Positions 46,877 through 59,583 of a DNA stretch of 64,000 nt are shown here, one piece after another; position 1 is the stretch's first letter; every line of letters begins with the position of its first letter. A model generated the notes under the pieces. The model was given only the letters and a program-made list of their open reading frames with translations. It made no database searches and was not told the origin of the DNA. The translations under genes were made by a program, and so were the position numbers. The DNA is from Heterotrichella gracilis (taxonomy: Eukaryota > Sar > Xanthophyceae > Tribonematales > Xanthonemataceae). The stretch covers positions 124,001 to 188,000 of the forward strand of contig JAULBX010023296.1 of assembly GCA_032358255.1 (NCBI GenBank). The letters are read 5' to 3'.

Positions 46877-47693
46877 AATCATAGGTTTTGGGGCTAACGT
46901 CGTTATGGGTTGACAGATGGTGCTACATCATGGGTTTATATTTTGTTGCAGAGGTAATTCTTGTTGGCAAATTTTGTGTCACACTTCAAGCGCTGGGTTT
47001 GGGCAACAGTTCAGTAAATATGGGTTTTTTGTTGGTGGACAAGGGTATGCAATGGCTGGTCAGTTGATCGACAAGGATAAGAATTGGGTTGTGCAGAGAT
47101 GCTTTGTGTGTAAGGAATGGTGTGATATGTGAAGGGTTGTAGCGCCAATTTCGAAAGTAAACAATTTCCATCAAGTGGCGCCAAAGGCCGGGCGCATCAG
47201 GTGATATAAGCTTTTCCGCTGTCTGTCTGCTTCTTAAAATCACATCTGCCTGATCCAGAGCTTAGCTGTATAGGAGAAGCCCTGCCAAATTGTGCACCAT
47301 TGCCGAAGTATCACAGGCCAGGGGGTTGATGGATTCCAGGCCAAGGCTTGACGGTCTGACAGGGCAAAACCCTCTAGGGTTTGAGTGCACTGAAATTTAT
47401 TCTTCACTGGCTGTCGGTCTAAAACTCTGCCAAAACAAGGTTGAAGCCAATACACATGCACTAATTGGTAGTACCTATGCAATGTTGTACTGAAAAGGAG
47501 CTTCGCAACAGCTGATTGCAACGCATATTGCAGCGTACATCGAGACCTGTGCTTTGCACTTGCAACCTAATAAAATAGAACAAGCTGTTTCAGTTTCGAT
47601 GTGGCCCAAGCTTGTCGGGGTCTGGGTCATTCGCAAGTGTACTCTCGGAGGTGAAAGTGTGTAGACCTTATCGGAGCACAACGCAGTCACACT
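46877..47693. other. Intergenic between two plus-strand genes
   Basis: Downstream region of the DUF3007 gene and promoter of the APH-1 gene. AT-rich; no exon supported. Confidence 0.6.
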
Positions 47694-49087
47694 ATGGCGT
47701 TTGCGTACTTTTTGGGATGTCTCTTGATTGGCGTTGGCCCTCCGCTCGCAATCTACATATTCTTCGTTGCAAAACGGTCATTCCTTGTTCTTCTCACACT
47801 TGCAAGGTATGTGGGGGCGTATTTGTCGTGCATGCATATAAAAATACAACAGAAAAGCATGCATGCACATATATGCATATGGTGTTTGGGCAGCACTAAC
47901 ACTGTACAACGTATGTAACCTGCAGTTCATTTTTCTGGTTATTAACGCTGCTTACAATATCTACTCTCTTCCGAGGTGAGTCCTGGTTTAACCCACGCTT
48001 GGCGTCCTGCTTGTTGTGCTTATGGAAAGTCCATTCAGCAAAGTGTTGTCGTGTTGTACAGCGTTTCTCCCTTTGGACAAACCCAGCGCGTATGCCTTCC
48101 TGTTGACTGTCTCCGTCACTATCCAAGAGATTGCTAGGCTTGGACTGTGGCGCATCCATCGGTGAGTGGCTTCGCCCTACCACGATCTCCTCACTGCCAG
48201 CCACAGTGCGGGGTATCGTCTGTCCGCCCCACTCTGCGTCACGCAACCTTGTGTGCAACTCAGGAATGGAATGCAATCCCTGGATAAGCTGGCAGAAGCC
48301 TCTGGCGATGCAAAGCTCACGCCATACGACAAGCTGGCGCTGTCATTGAGCAGCGGTTTTGGGCATGGCCTTGCTCACTCCATGTTCTTCTTCCTTAGCT
48401 GGCTGCCTTACACATTGGGCGGCGCAACATACTACATCCACAGCTGCCCGCAGATGTCTTTCTTCTTAGCGGCAGGTGTGGATGCCGGGATGTATTGGGT
48501 TTAAAATATGAGCATTGGCATGCGTGGACTTGACTGGCATGCTAGAGGAAGTGCTTGCCACCGCATGTGCCCTGGCTGTGCCACATGAATGTATTGGGAG
48601 ATGGGAGCATACTCAAATCATGTTCAACATGAGCATGCCTTGCAACAACCATCCATCAGGCGCCTACAGTGGCCTGCAACTTCTATACGCGGGGCAGCTC
48701 TGACTTTCCCTCCCTCCCTTTGCAGCGCTGTCAACACTGGGCTTGTTCCTACTGCACACCTTCAGCATGGTACTGGCCTTTGAGCAGCTGGCAGACAGTA
48801 CACGTGTAAGCTACAGGGCTTTCTATGTGCCAGCGCTGCACCTGGTAGCTGCACTACTGGTGCGTTTTTCAGTTCCATGGGTAGCTCAAGATTGTGCTGG
48901 CATCATAGCCTGTGGCCATGGTGACTGATGCTCTCTGTACTTGCTGCAGACGATGTTCAATTTTACGTCAGGAGGCTGCATGTACACGACGCCGGCTCTG
49001 CTTGGACTTGGGCTTGCGAGCATGGGTGCAGCTGCGTGGCTTACATTGTCGAAAACGAGGAACACGCAAGGGCTGGATGGGTTGTAA
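47694..49087 (+). CDS. APH1: APH-1, gamma-secretase scaffold subunit
   Basis: Multi-pass membrane protein that, with presenilin, nicastrin and PEN-2, forms the gamma-secretase intramembrane protease. Exons 47694-47806, 47926-47975, 48062-48161, 48264-48475, 48726-48859 and 48950-49087; 248 residues, the normal APH-1 length. The N-terminus FLGCLLIGVGPPLAIYIFFV and the IQEIARLGLWRIHRNGMQSL stretch match the family. The glycine-rich helix reads SSGFGHGLAHSMFF. The two conserved histidines of helices 5 and 6 are present: LLHTFSMVLAFE (His169) and LHLVAALLTMF (His197). About seven hydrophobic helices are visible. The partners are not in this window. Confidence 0.92.
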
Positions 49088-49851
49088 CTGTGGATTGCTG
49101 CTAGCAAATCTTTCTTGCTACTGATATAGCGTGGCGGCTCTCTTACTGGAAGGAATGGGAGCACAAGGTGTTGTTATTGGGTCATTTTTTGAGCATCTGC
49201 CAGGTTGGCATCAAACAAAGGGTCTGTTCAGTTGGCATATAAAGAATTATTATGAGCTGGCATCCAGACCTATAAACAGCTTGCAAAGTGGAGATATCTA
49301 GTGGCTGGTTGGTGGGTGGTTTAATTCGGCCTAGATATTAGTTCAATCGCTAGGGTTTATCTGTCAATTGCCCAGTATTGGAGCAAGGGCGTGTTGCTTT
49401 GTTGAGCTGAAAAGCAGGCCCTGCTCAGTAGAAATAGTGAGGTGACTGTAACAGTGAGGCACAGTGCAGAGCAACAGGATGTGGGTATTGATTTTAAGAA
49501 AGAAATGCAATTCTCTTCTCAAGAATCGGATGTGAAAATGCAATTTCTTTTCTTGGGTAATTATCCACTCGTCTTTCTAATCGTATGATACCCCGTCCAG
49601 CATCTCCACCTGGCCCTTTGCATATGCCCAGTGCCTTTTTGCTCAAGTGCCGCAACCCTTTGTTCCTAAAGCTGTTGTAAGGGCACCACAAGACGCAGCC
49701 GTTTTTCTGGTATGCGAGTAGAGTCGTTGGGGAAACTGTGGTTGCGAGCCTAGCTTCGCCAGGCGTTATGGAAGTGCAGTGCCCTTGAAGTGCAGATCGC
49801 TGCACGATCTCATACATCGCGACTTTGCTGCCGGTGGCCAAGTTGAACAAC
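49088..49851. other. Intergenic upstream of DRP2-like gene
   Basis: Read in all frames for a missing GTPase domain; no GxxxxGKS-type P-loop or other G-motif exon was found here. It also holds the APH-1 3' region. Confidence 0.6.
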
Positions 49852-52800
49852 ATGGATCAACCACTAGAAGTCGATGCGGAAACTTTGCAGGAGGTCAGTA
49901 TTGGGTGCAAGTCTGCCTACGTTTCTAGGCAGGGCAAACGTTCAAACGGTTGCACCCAAGCCATTACCCACTGGGTGTCTACAGCGCAGTTGCTGGTTGC
50001 TCACAACGGCCCCAGCTGGTTGCTGTTTACAGCCGTCCATACAAAACCATTCCCCAGTCCATTCCACAACATCACCCACCTTTTCGTTGGGTGGTCACGG
50101 CATGAACTTGCAATCGATGTGCAGGTGCTAATCAAGCTGACAGAACGCAAAGAGGAGGTTGAAAAAGAGCTTAACGGCTATGGCGACAAGCCCAAGGGCA
50201 TGAATGAGGTTTTCCAACTCTGCCGAGGTTTTGAAAGGGCATTCAAGAACGCCATCACGGTGAGCCTGGCATGGACCTTGCTGCAGTGATTGTCCCAGGG
50301 TCTCTCCAATATCAGTACTGACTGGCACACTATTCTCGTACCTGCAGTCTACCCAGGTGGCGTACGAAATCAAGGACAGCTTTGTCTCTGTCAAGGGGCT
50401 GGCTGGGTCACTGGCCAACCTGCCTCTGGACAAGAAGTTCCGTTTGGACTACTTGAAGCAGGCAAGCAATAGGAATACTTGTTGCAGCTTTGCAGAGTGG
50501 CTGGTGGCGTTGCGTGGCTGGCTGGGCTGGAAACTGACACCAGGCGTGTCTTTGTTCAGGTTTGCCGAGAGGCAGATGGGTACCAGCCATACTTGATCTC
50601 GCCTGAGAGGGGCCTGCGGAGGGTCATTGGTGAGGCTGTGGAGCTGTGCCTTGAGCCAGTACAAGTGTGTGTGCAAACCGTCCACCAGCTGCTCATGCAC
50701 GCCGCCAGGTGAGTTCTCATTAGAGGTGGTGACTGCGCTCCACATACGGTGTGCACAACACTAGTTGCCGCCATGATTGCATGCGGATCTTCTGTCTATT
50801 GCTCTTGAGACGCAATATCGCATCCACAGGGAAGCTGCTTCCAAGGCTTCAAGCGCCGCAAACGACATTGACATCACGTACAATGCAAAGATGCCAGGGT
50901 TTGATAACCTGGTGTTGGCAGCAACCCAGAAAGCCCTCGAGGAGTGGAAGGATGATGCCTTGAGAGGTACCGCAACCACCACGCTTTCGTGCACAGCACT
51001 GTGCACCAGCAATATAACAGCACTTACACTCACTGTGGCCCCTGTGGCGTGCAGTGGCGCGGATGCTGGTGCACATGGAGGGGGACTACGTCACCGCTGC
51101 TTTCTTCAAGAAGCGGCTGGTGGACAGGGCCCTTGCGGCTGGGTTGAACGCCCAGATTTCACACGAGGAGGAGGATGCTGACGAGCCAGACGATGATGGT
51201 GAGGGCTTGCCTTATGCTGTCTTCTCTTGGCAATCGTTGAACGGCAATAAGTGAACCACCCGCAGGACCATGAGGGTCTAGTGCTACTTCACTCGGCCAT
51301 GTGCAGGCTGCTGTTGGCTGACCCGCGCTTTGTATGAATTTGCAGGAGACAAGGGTACAGATGAGGACGAGGACAGGTCTGACGCTGGGTCAGTGGTGTC
51401 TGATGACGGTGAGAGCACCACTGTGGCTAGCTCTGGCGCGTACCTGGATAACTCTGACCCCGCACTGCTGAAGATGGGATGGGTGGAGAAGCGCATTGGC
51501 GAGACCAGCGGGCGGAAAACGGTGCCGCTGGGTTCTTGGAAGTGGCAGCGGCGCTGGTTTGTGCTGTCTGAAGCACAGGGCATGCTGTACTACTTCAAAT
51601 CAGCGGATGACCCACCAAACTACAGGGGCCTCATCAACATCAAGTAAGTGTCCAAATTAAGGGCCGGGGTTATCGTGCATTTGCCTGGCCAAGCAGCGGC
51701 AAATGTGGCTCAAATAAGTTTAGACAACCCCTTCCTAAACAGCCTGTGATTGGCACAGGGACTGCTTCATTGAGGATTTGGATCAGCAGGGCAACCCGAA
51801 GCCAGCAAGCGCTCGCATCGACACCAGCTCGCTGCTGTTCCGTGTGTCCCACAAGGTAGGTGCTAGTAACACGAATTTCTTTTATCACTTTTGTGCCCTA
51901 GTTCCCAGAAGACATGGTTCTGTACCATGTGGTGCGCTCACACATATGAAAATAGGAAAATAAGGAGAAATATTATAAACTAATCTTGATTACCTTGCTC
52001 AAAAAATGGATGAAAGGAATTAACTCTAAACTATTTTATTCTGGCAGGATCCAAACAAGACCATTGTGAAGAAGCACCATGCAGTGGTCCTGCGCGCAGA
52101 AAGCCCAGGTGACAAGAGCGACTGGATCACCCGCATGCGCCGCGCAGCTGACGGCGGAAGCAGCCAGGCTGCGAAGCTGAAGCCATCTGCAACCCTGAAG
52201 AAGTCACCCACCACCACCATGCGCGAGTCACCTGAGCCACCCACGCCTACGGTGGGTAGCACACACTGCAGACTTTGCATTGCAGCTCATGCAGGTCGGA
52301 TGATGCACTGTGCCATATCACTTTGAGCATGTGCTGTGAAGGCCCTACTGACCCATCAGCTGTTGCCGCGCTGTTAACTTCTGATTGCCGGTGTGTGATG
52401 TGTGTGGTTCGGCTGGTGCAGTATGTGGGTCCCACGAGCGACGACGACCTGCTGCGGGGAATCGGCGTGATTGTGAGTTTTAACGAGTCCAGCCAGCGGC
52501 TGACCCCCATCCCCACATGGAGCCCCGACGAGGTCCAGGCTGGCAGGGAGTTTGACGCCTACCTGGAGAAGCTGTCGGCAGACTCCCTGGAGTACACCCG
52601 CACCATCTGCGACACAGTGGCGCTGGAGGTCCCCAAGGCCATTGTGTTCTGCCAGGTACTGCGCCCCTCAACCCGCCGCATGGTTCCTTGCAGGTGGTAA
52701 CCACAAAAGGCATGCATCTACAAGATTTCCTTGTTTCTCAACCTATAAATTGGCCCATAGTATTGTAATATAACCCGCAGTCAGTATGTGCGTTCCAGCT

Positions 52801-53819
52801 TTTACCACTTACAGCGTGCGTGTGCTATTAGTTTAATTCGATAGAGGTTCATTGGGTAAAAAGCAATAAATTAGTTGAGGTTTAAACTCCAATATATTCT
52901 TGTAAAGCGAAGGCCATGTCTAATATATTGCTGAGTGTATAAAATTGGACTATCTCGTGCACCTGGTCAAGAATCAAAGATGCGAGATGCAAACCCTGTC
53001 CCTTGGGTTGCAGGTGAAGAAGGCCCAGGACACCCTTCTGGAGCGCCTGTACTCCCACCTGTCGGCACTGGGGCCCACCCAGCTGGAGGTGCTGCTGAGC
53101 GAGGGCAACGACACCACAGGCAAGCGCGCCGCCTGCAAGCAGGCCGTGAATGACCTGTACGACGCGCAGCACCTGGTCAAGAACCTGCAGGAGGAGCGTG
53201 CAGGCGTGCCGCCGGCGCAGCGCAGCCCGATGGTGGACGTGCCGGGCAACATCCTGGAGCTGTCGGGCATGTGGCACCTGTTTGGCAACGCACGTGAGTG
53301 GAGCCCTGCGCGTTTGCATCCCCTCCTGCATAGCATGGAGCAACATAGGCCCATGCTGATCACATGTTTGGCATGTGTGCTGTGTGGGTGATCATATGCG
53401 TGCTTTCCAGTGTCTATTCCCTGCAGTGTCCATGATCTGCCTGACACACTGGCTGTATGTTGTGCAGCGGTGCAACACGGGAAGCTGTACGGCAACTTCA
53501 CGCCGACTGCGCTCAGCCGGCCTGCCCCAGGCATCCCGCGGGCGGCCCCACGCACAAGTGCTGCACCATCACCACGGCCCGCTGAGAACGGAGTCCATGA
53601 CAACGGGTAAGCATTCTTTTGCCATCCTGCACTGTGTGATTGATGCGCATGCAGGGATTTGACTGGGGTATTAGCACTTGCTTTTCACTGCATGCGTGTG
53701 TCACATGTGAATGCAGCTGTGTACCTGACAGCGTGCACCTGTGCAACAGGCATGGGGCGCCCGGCCCGCGCCCAAGGCGGCGCCCACCCCCAGCACCACC
53801 AGGTGGCGCACCAGTCTAG
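49852..53819 (+). CDS. DRP2-like dynamin stalk-PH-GED protein lacking the GTPase domain
   Basis: Related to plant DRP2, a membrane-scission dynamin of endocytosis and post-Golgi traffic, but only its C-terminal two thirds are present. Thirteen exons: 49852-49893, 50125-50259, 50348-50461, 50560-50708, 50830-50966, 51055-51198, 51346-51643, 51759-51855, 52048-52251, 52422-52655, 53014-53293, 53468-53606 and 53750-53819; 680 residues, phases consistent. Stalk: NLPLDKKFRLDYLKQ then VCREADGYQPYLISPERGLR, as in DRP2. PH domain at about 283-405 (MGWVEKR, WKWQRRWFVLSEAQGMLYYF). GED at about 480-600 (AIVFCQVKKAQDTLLERLYS). A Pro/Arg-rich tail follows (GAPGPRPRRRPPPAPPG). The intron after 50461 begins with GC. 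The start is the first ATG of a short exon (MDQPLEVDAETLQE). No GTPase motif was found upstream before APH-1. Confidence 0.85.
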
Positions 53820-54889
53820 GTGAAGTGGGGGAGGCAACGGCACCAGCGTGCGGGCGATGCAGTGGTTTGAATTATCAAGTGGGCGCCGGCAAGCTGATGA
53901 ACACTTCTGCTGAAGGGACCCACAGGATAAGCGATTGTTTGAGCAACTTTCCGTATTAAATGTTTGGCAACATGTGGTTCCGACTGGTGGCCTTCTCATA
54001 TGGTTGTGTGCATGTACCATTGCATGCTTTGAAGGGTTTTCGTGCGCATACCATAGCAATGCTTAGGTATCTAGTAGCACTGCAGCAGCATCGGAGGAGG
54101 CTCCATGGGACCATTTTCTGGTATGCCAGCCATCAGTCCTCATTATGCATGTTGGCACCAGTCTCATCTGAATTGGATGGAACACTTGTGGATGTTCCTT
54201 GCGTTCCATTGGCCAGGTCTATGGTAGACATATCCAGCAGTTGGTGCACTCATGAGCTGGCAGCTCATTGACGAGATATCATCTGTAAATACAATCACAT
54301 TCTCATGGTGCCTTCCGGCAAAGCTTAAAATGGAATTCCATCATGATGATCCTGTCGTTGATGAGCACAATGTGTTTAGTTAATTACTATCTATCAGCCC
54401 AGCTGTATTATAAAAAATTATAAATGACCTGGTCCAGGAGGCTCCAAAAGCCTAGGCCAGAAAATGCCATACGGCGTATGCTTTGCATGAACGTCAACAT
54501 TGATGCTGTCAGCTGCATGCGGGTACTTGATACTAAAGTTAGTGTTAACACTGCACCAGTTGAAATTATTCGCTCTACCTACAATCACATACTAGTTTTT
54601 AGGTTAAGAAACAGGTCGCTCAGCAACCTGGCAGCGGAATGCCATACACAGAGGTAGATCCCTTGACTGCTAAGCAACAATTACGTTCTTAGAAAATACA
54701 AATTGCAATGCACAGGAAGCTCAAGCAGATCAGCCATGCCGGCCATGTTTCAGATTCAATCTGGCACCATTACTGCAAAAAATGGTCATGGCCAATGGCT
54801 GATGATTGGTACATAAACCATCATCCCTTCATGGCCAAAGACTTCTGTACATCACCCAATGCTCCGGATATATCATGGCCAGCAGCCGT
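53820..54889. other. Intergenic, convergent gene ends
   Basis: 3' regions of the DRP2-like and DUF3754 genes. AT-rich with no supported exon. Confidence 0.6.
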
Positions 54890-57800
54890 TCACTGTTGCT
54901 GACTCCTCGCAATTTTGTGCTCCAGTGACTTCACCCAGTATCGCTTCATTGCTTCCACACCCTCCCTTGGACCCATCAGACTCGTGGCACTTCTAGCAGA
55001 TCTGACGTTCTCCTCCACCGATGCAGCGTCAGACCCTGGCTGCAACAACTGCACCCCAGCCCTTTCCCCTTCTATCCCAGAGGCTGCTCCATCTGCACTC
55101 CTGCCAGCCGGATCAGAAACAGCGCCTGCTTGCATCTCAAACTGACTTGCGTTTGCTCCTGAAGTACCCAGCCCCAGGGATGAGCCCTGCTCCATGCTGA
55201 GCAATCCCAACCGCTGCAGCTGCGCCAAAGCTCCATCCCCGTCAAACCGAACCTCGATTCCCAGGGACTGCTCCAGCTGATCCTCCACTGCGGAGTTCAC
55301 GTGTGACACACTGGTCCCCAGCTGGCTATTCCTGCGCAGTGTGACGTACGCCAGCGCTGCCTGCAAATTCACACACACACACACACACATTCACAAACTC
55401 ACACATTCACACACTCCATGTACAAGGGCATCCAACAATGAACACAAACATCCGACCGTCCAACCAATTGCTAGTCTACAGCTCTTGGCAAAACCATGCG
55501 ACAAAACTCAATCGAATGAAAATCAACAAAAATAAAATTAATCAAGTCAGGCACCCTCACCAACAAAATAGAAAGTTAAATGTTAATTAAACATTTTATG
55601 CAGAGTTCAATATGGTCCACTTGGTGGAAATTAACCAATGGCGAGGGATAACATGCTTTTTTTCTTTATGTGTGGTTATTGAAAGCGCTCAAAGCACTAC
55701 CTGCTTGAACTGCTGCGCGGCTGCTGCACCAGCCAAACACTCTATGGCCGCCTCCTGCGCTGCCACGGTGCTCTCCCGCAGCAGATCGTTCACCAAATTC
55801 TCAAAACGGTCCACCATGCGCTTGTAGCCAAAGAAAACACGCGACAGCAGCACCCCTAAGGAGGTGAGGCTCAGGACGTCCAGCAGCAGGGAGTCGTAGC
55901 GCGCCTGGGCGGCAAAGGCTGCGCAAGAAAAGTGTGGGTAAGTCCTCTGTAGACCCTTGAACAGGGTTTTTTGGGTGGCGGGGTGATGCAGAGGGCGTAA
56001 GGAGAGAGTAGAGTGTCTTGGAGAGGTAAAAGACACTATAAAGGAGAACCGATTGCCTGCCAAGACATGCCATAAGAAAGTGGATGGATTTGTCTCCACG
56101 CTTACCAATGACACCCAGCACCGTGATGAGGTCGGCTCTCAACCCATCCAGGGGACGGAATTGCAGCAGCTTGTCGGGGAAGACCACCCTCCATGTGGGC
56201 ATGGGGATATCCCGGTAGATGCGGATGTTGATGCTGCCGTGGGCACCCGCCTCTTGGTTCTGCATTTCCAGCAGCATCTCCTCGGAGCCCAGCACCCGCT
56301 GCTGCAGCTCGCGCAGAGGGTTTGTGGTAGGGTTTTTGCGGTACACCACCACCAGCTGGTTGAAGGTGGGCTCCGCCAGCTGGATGGGCTTGAAGAAGTT
56401 GCTGAAGTCCAGGTGGAACTGGCCGTTCTTGGTTTTCCCTGCAAGTAGATGTTGACCCTGTCATGTGCCTTCCCTCATGTACCCACAATGACACACAATA
56501 TCGAAGGCAAAATGGCAGGTTGACATTCCCAGGGTGACCAATCAGAATGACTGGGTATATATATATATCTGTGATGTCATCCAACCCAGCCAGTATCGAT
56601 ACATACTTTGATCCATCAGGCAGGAGCACAAGGCAACGAAGCGCACAGCTTCTCCTTACCCATGGCATCCCGCAGCGACACACGCTCCACATACACGGGG
56701 TGCAGCCTGTCGGGCTCCTTGACAGGGTAGGCGGCATCAAATCGAGACAGCGGGACCACATTCAGCACCGGCAGCACTCCCCATTCTGACAACGTCACCA
56801 GCAGCGCGCCCCCTGCAGAGGTATAAAAACATGCAACGGCAATCAAGAAGGAGGAATATATTTTGCAAGCCCATGTACAGCTTTGTAGCTCATGCAGAGG
56901 TACACATCCATGCCATGGCAACAACAGAAAAGAAAAGTCTATCTAGCGCACTTATGCACATTTTTGTGGCGCGTGCAGTATTTGTGGCTGAGCGGAGCCT
57001 CTTTGCACACCTGCAACCACCTTGGGTGCCATGCCCCACGAGGTGAGGGCGCCCAGGGTGGCCTTGAAGCTGTTCTTGATGCGGGTCCACAGCTTCTCAC
57101 GCACCTGGGGATGGGGGTTGCTGTGAATATGATGTAGCGGTTTCTGAGTTTTTTTTTTCTTTGCATGCATGGCGCATGTCTGCCCGTGCATGCATCCGAG
57201 AGCGCTCAGCCCAGAAATGGACCTGGGCTCAAAAGTGCACAGAAGTTCCATCATTTTCATGATATTCTACTACCCTTGGCGCTGTTTCTTATGCGTGTCA
57301 GAAGCTCCTCCCGCACCTGGGATGGGACCCCTAGCTAGGGTATTGCAACGAATTATGCCAAGGCTATGGAATTATCAGAAATGTGGCGAGAAGACATTGG
57401 ATAAGGGGTCATCCACATGCCATGTGACATGGGCAAACTAATAGTATGCTGTGAATGCTGGCGGAGTGTACGCGGTTATCAGTACTGTCTCCACTAGGGC
57501 TGCATACCTGCTCCATATCCTCCTGGGATGCAGTAGCAGTCGCTTGCGCCTGCAAATCACACAAAACGCTTACTTTGCTAATGATCATTTTAATTGCGGT
57601 GCAATCTTTCAGCAATGGTACGTCCACTGTAGGTATACATAATGCTGTGCAAAGAAGAACAGTTGACATGCACTGGGCTCCGGCATGTTAATTTAGTAAT
57701 TGTACTGTTAGAGATTACTAAACTGGTGCGCACCTGTTCTGCGGCAGTGCCAGGTGGCATCACCTGGTCCCACATGGATGTAAACCCCTCTTTGATGGCT

Positions 57801-59583
57801 GCCAGGCTGGACTGTACCGCCACCAGCTGCACAAAGTCCACCTTCTGGATCAGCAGCCTGCCCTGCTGCTGGAGCTGGCCGTAGCTGCACCAAGGGGGGG
57901 GTGAAACGGTCACAAGCCTGTGCCGTGTTGTTTCTGACACCACTGCCAAGCAAACACTGAATTAGGCGTGTGTGGTGGGTGTGTGTGTGTGCTGTGCTTA
58001 TGTGTGCAGAATCGCACAATCCTGCTAACACGAGGGCTGATGGCTGTTGGGTAGGAAGCTTGGAAGGGACACATGGGATGAAATACATAAGATTACACAG
58101 CACAGCACAACCACAATACATGTCATATCACATTCGCCGTGGATACAGCTGGCCACATCACATGCCACACGATTGCCGCACACCGTGCAAGGGTGGCTGC
58201 TTGGAATGATTCCATATACCCACACTGACAAGTGTCTGCTCGGCCAGGCAGACACTTGTCACCAATGAATTCTCTGGTTCAAACACATATGCATCCAATG
58301 GCCCATTGGGGAAGGATGCATGGAGCAGCTCACCCGCATTTGTACACCAGCATGGACCTCTCCTCCTCTGCCAAGTCATCATCGCCAGGTGGTACCGCAT
58401 GAGCCACAAGTTCTGCACCCACAAACTAGGGATGCTGAGTTTTTACTTCGGCATTGCAACTAAAAATGAATCGGCATTGGAAGTAAAAATGAAATTTAAT
58501 ATGGAAAAATTGTCGACCTAAACAACAGCGGGATGTTACCTTGATCCAGGTTGGAGACATTCGCCTTGATGAACAGCTGTGCAAGGTACTCAGAGTTGAG
58601 ACTCCGTGAGATCTCAACGTCACGCGCACCCAGGGGCGCAAAGTGGGCCTGCTGCAGCAGGTACACCAGGGCCTGCATGAAGCGCCTGTCTGCATCGTCG
58701 CCATGGCTGATGCCTGGGTTAAGGGATGGTGCGGTTGCTGGCTCTATGTTGGCAGGTGGTGGTGGTGTAGATACTGAGACTGGATTGGGGTTGATGAGAG
58801 TTGCTGAGCTGTCAGCGGTGGGTGGTTGTCCATTGCCGTGGGCCACAATCGTGTGTAGGCTCGTGGCGATGTCTTCACCACTACTCAAGCTACCTGTGGC
58901 ATCCAGAGCTGTGCTTTCGCAGGAACTGCCATTGTCGCTAGTAGATCCATTGGACAGCGCAACGTGAGACTCAGTGGGACTGTCCTGGGCGGGCGTGGTG
59001 ACCACAGGTGGCGTGTTGGCCTCCACAAATGCATCCAAAGCCTCCTGGCCGGCATCATGTAGCTCATTCCTGCATTTGCAGGGGTTAATTCCTGAGAGCA
59101 CATCTCATTCCTGCATGCAAATGTACTGCAATATAGCCCTCCCATAACGGAGTGGCATTGGTGTGTGTAGCCCTTTGACGCCGCATGCTGCGAATATGCA
59201 CCTAGCCACCTAGCCACTTGTTGGCCAGAACGGCTTACAAGGCTGCATGCGGCAACGCCACCTGATAAAGTGCTTTACACCAGCTTTATCTTATCCCAAA
59301 GGTGACATTCCCCAAGTATGCTCGGATGCACACTGACCCCGCACCTGTAGATCGCCTCAACAGCTGTCAGCAGCGCGCACACCTCTTCCCACTCTTCCAC
59401 AGGGGTCACATCCCTCAGGAGCTTCCATATCTGCTGCCTGGTGGCTGCTATGTGGGTCTGGCGCTCCACCCGCACCTGGGTGGGCTTGGGACGCACCACC
59501 TGGGAGCCTGGTGCGGGTGCGGGTGGGGTGGAGGTGCGGCGCCGCGCTTTGGTAGATGAAGGCTGCGCTGCTGCTGTGGTGCC
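54890..59583 (-). CDS. DUF3754 (TMEM143-like) membrane protein; 5' end unresolved
   Basis: Member of the DUF3754 family of plants, algae and bacteria; function unknown. Exons: about 59583-59345, 59069-58540, 58412-58334, 57884-57734, 57549-57508, 57104-57011, 56812-56660, 56438-56106, 55918-55701 and 55360-54890. From 59345 onward all phases agree. The order is: N-terminal helical region (TRQQIWKLLRDVTPVEEWEE), a long Ser/Thr-rich insert, LNSEYLAQLFIKANVSNLDQ, a LIQKVDFVQL segment, the family core (SINIRIYRDIPMPTWRVVFP, then LQFRPLDGLRADLITVLGVI), a membrane segment LLLDVLSLTSLGVLLSRVFF, then FGYKRMVDRFENLVNDLL. The C-terminal tail is Gly/Ser-rich and ends in ARSQQQ. No in-frame ATG lies in the first supported exon, so at least one upstream exon is missing from this model. 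A (CA)n tract lies at about 55372-55390. Confidence 0.8.
55370..55425. repeat. CA-rich microsatellite in DUF3754 intron
   Basis: A run of CACACA units, then ATTCACA/CTCACAC variants, next to the 55360 acceptor. On the minus strand it reads TGTGTG and forms the intron end. Confidence 0.9.

Noticed and set aside
49494-49853. Minus-strand frame upstream of the DRP2-like gene as a possible gene
   Set aside because: No homology seen, wrong strand for missing GTPase exons, and no splice support.
52945-53013. Extra coding exon before the DRP2-like GED exon
   Set aside because: HLVKN here copies part of the 53014-53293 exon (QHLVKNLQEE); the acceptor at 53013 gives the conserved DRP2 join, so this is treated as another small echo in the intron.
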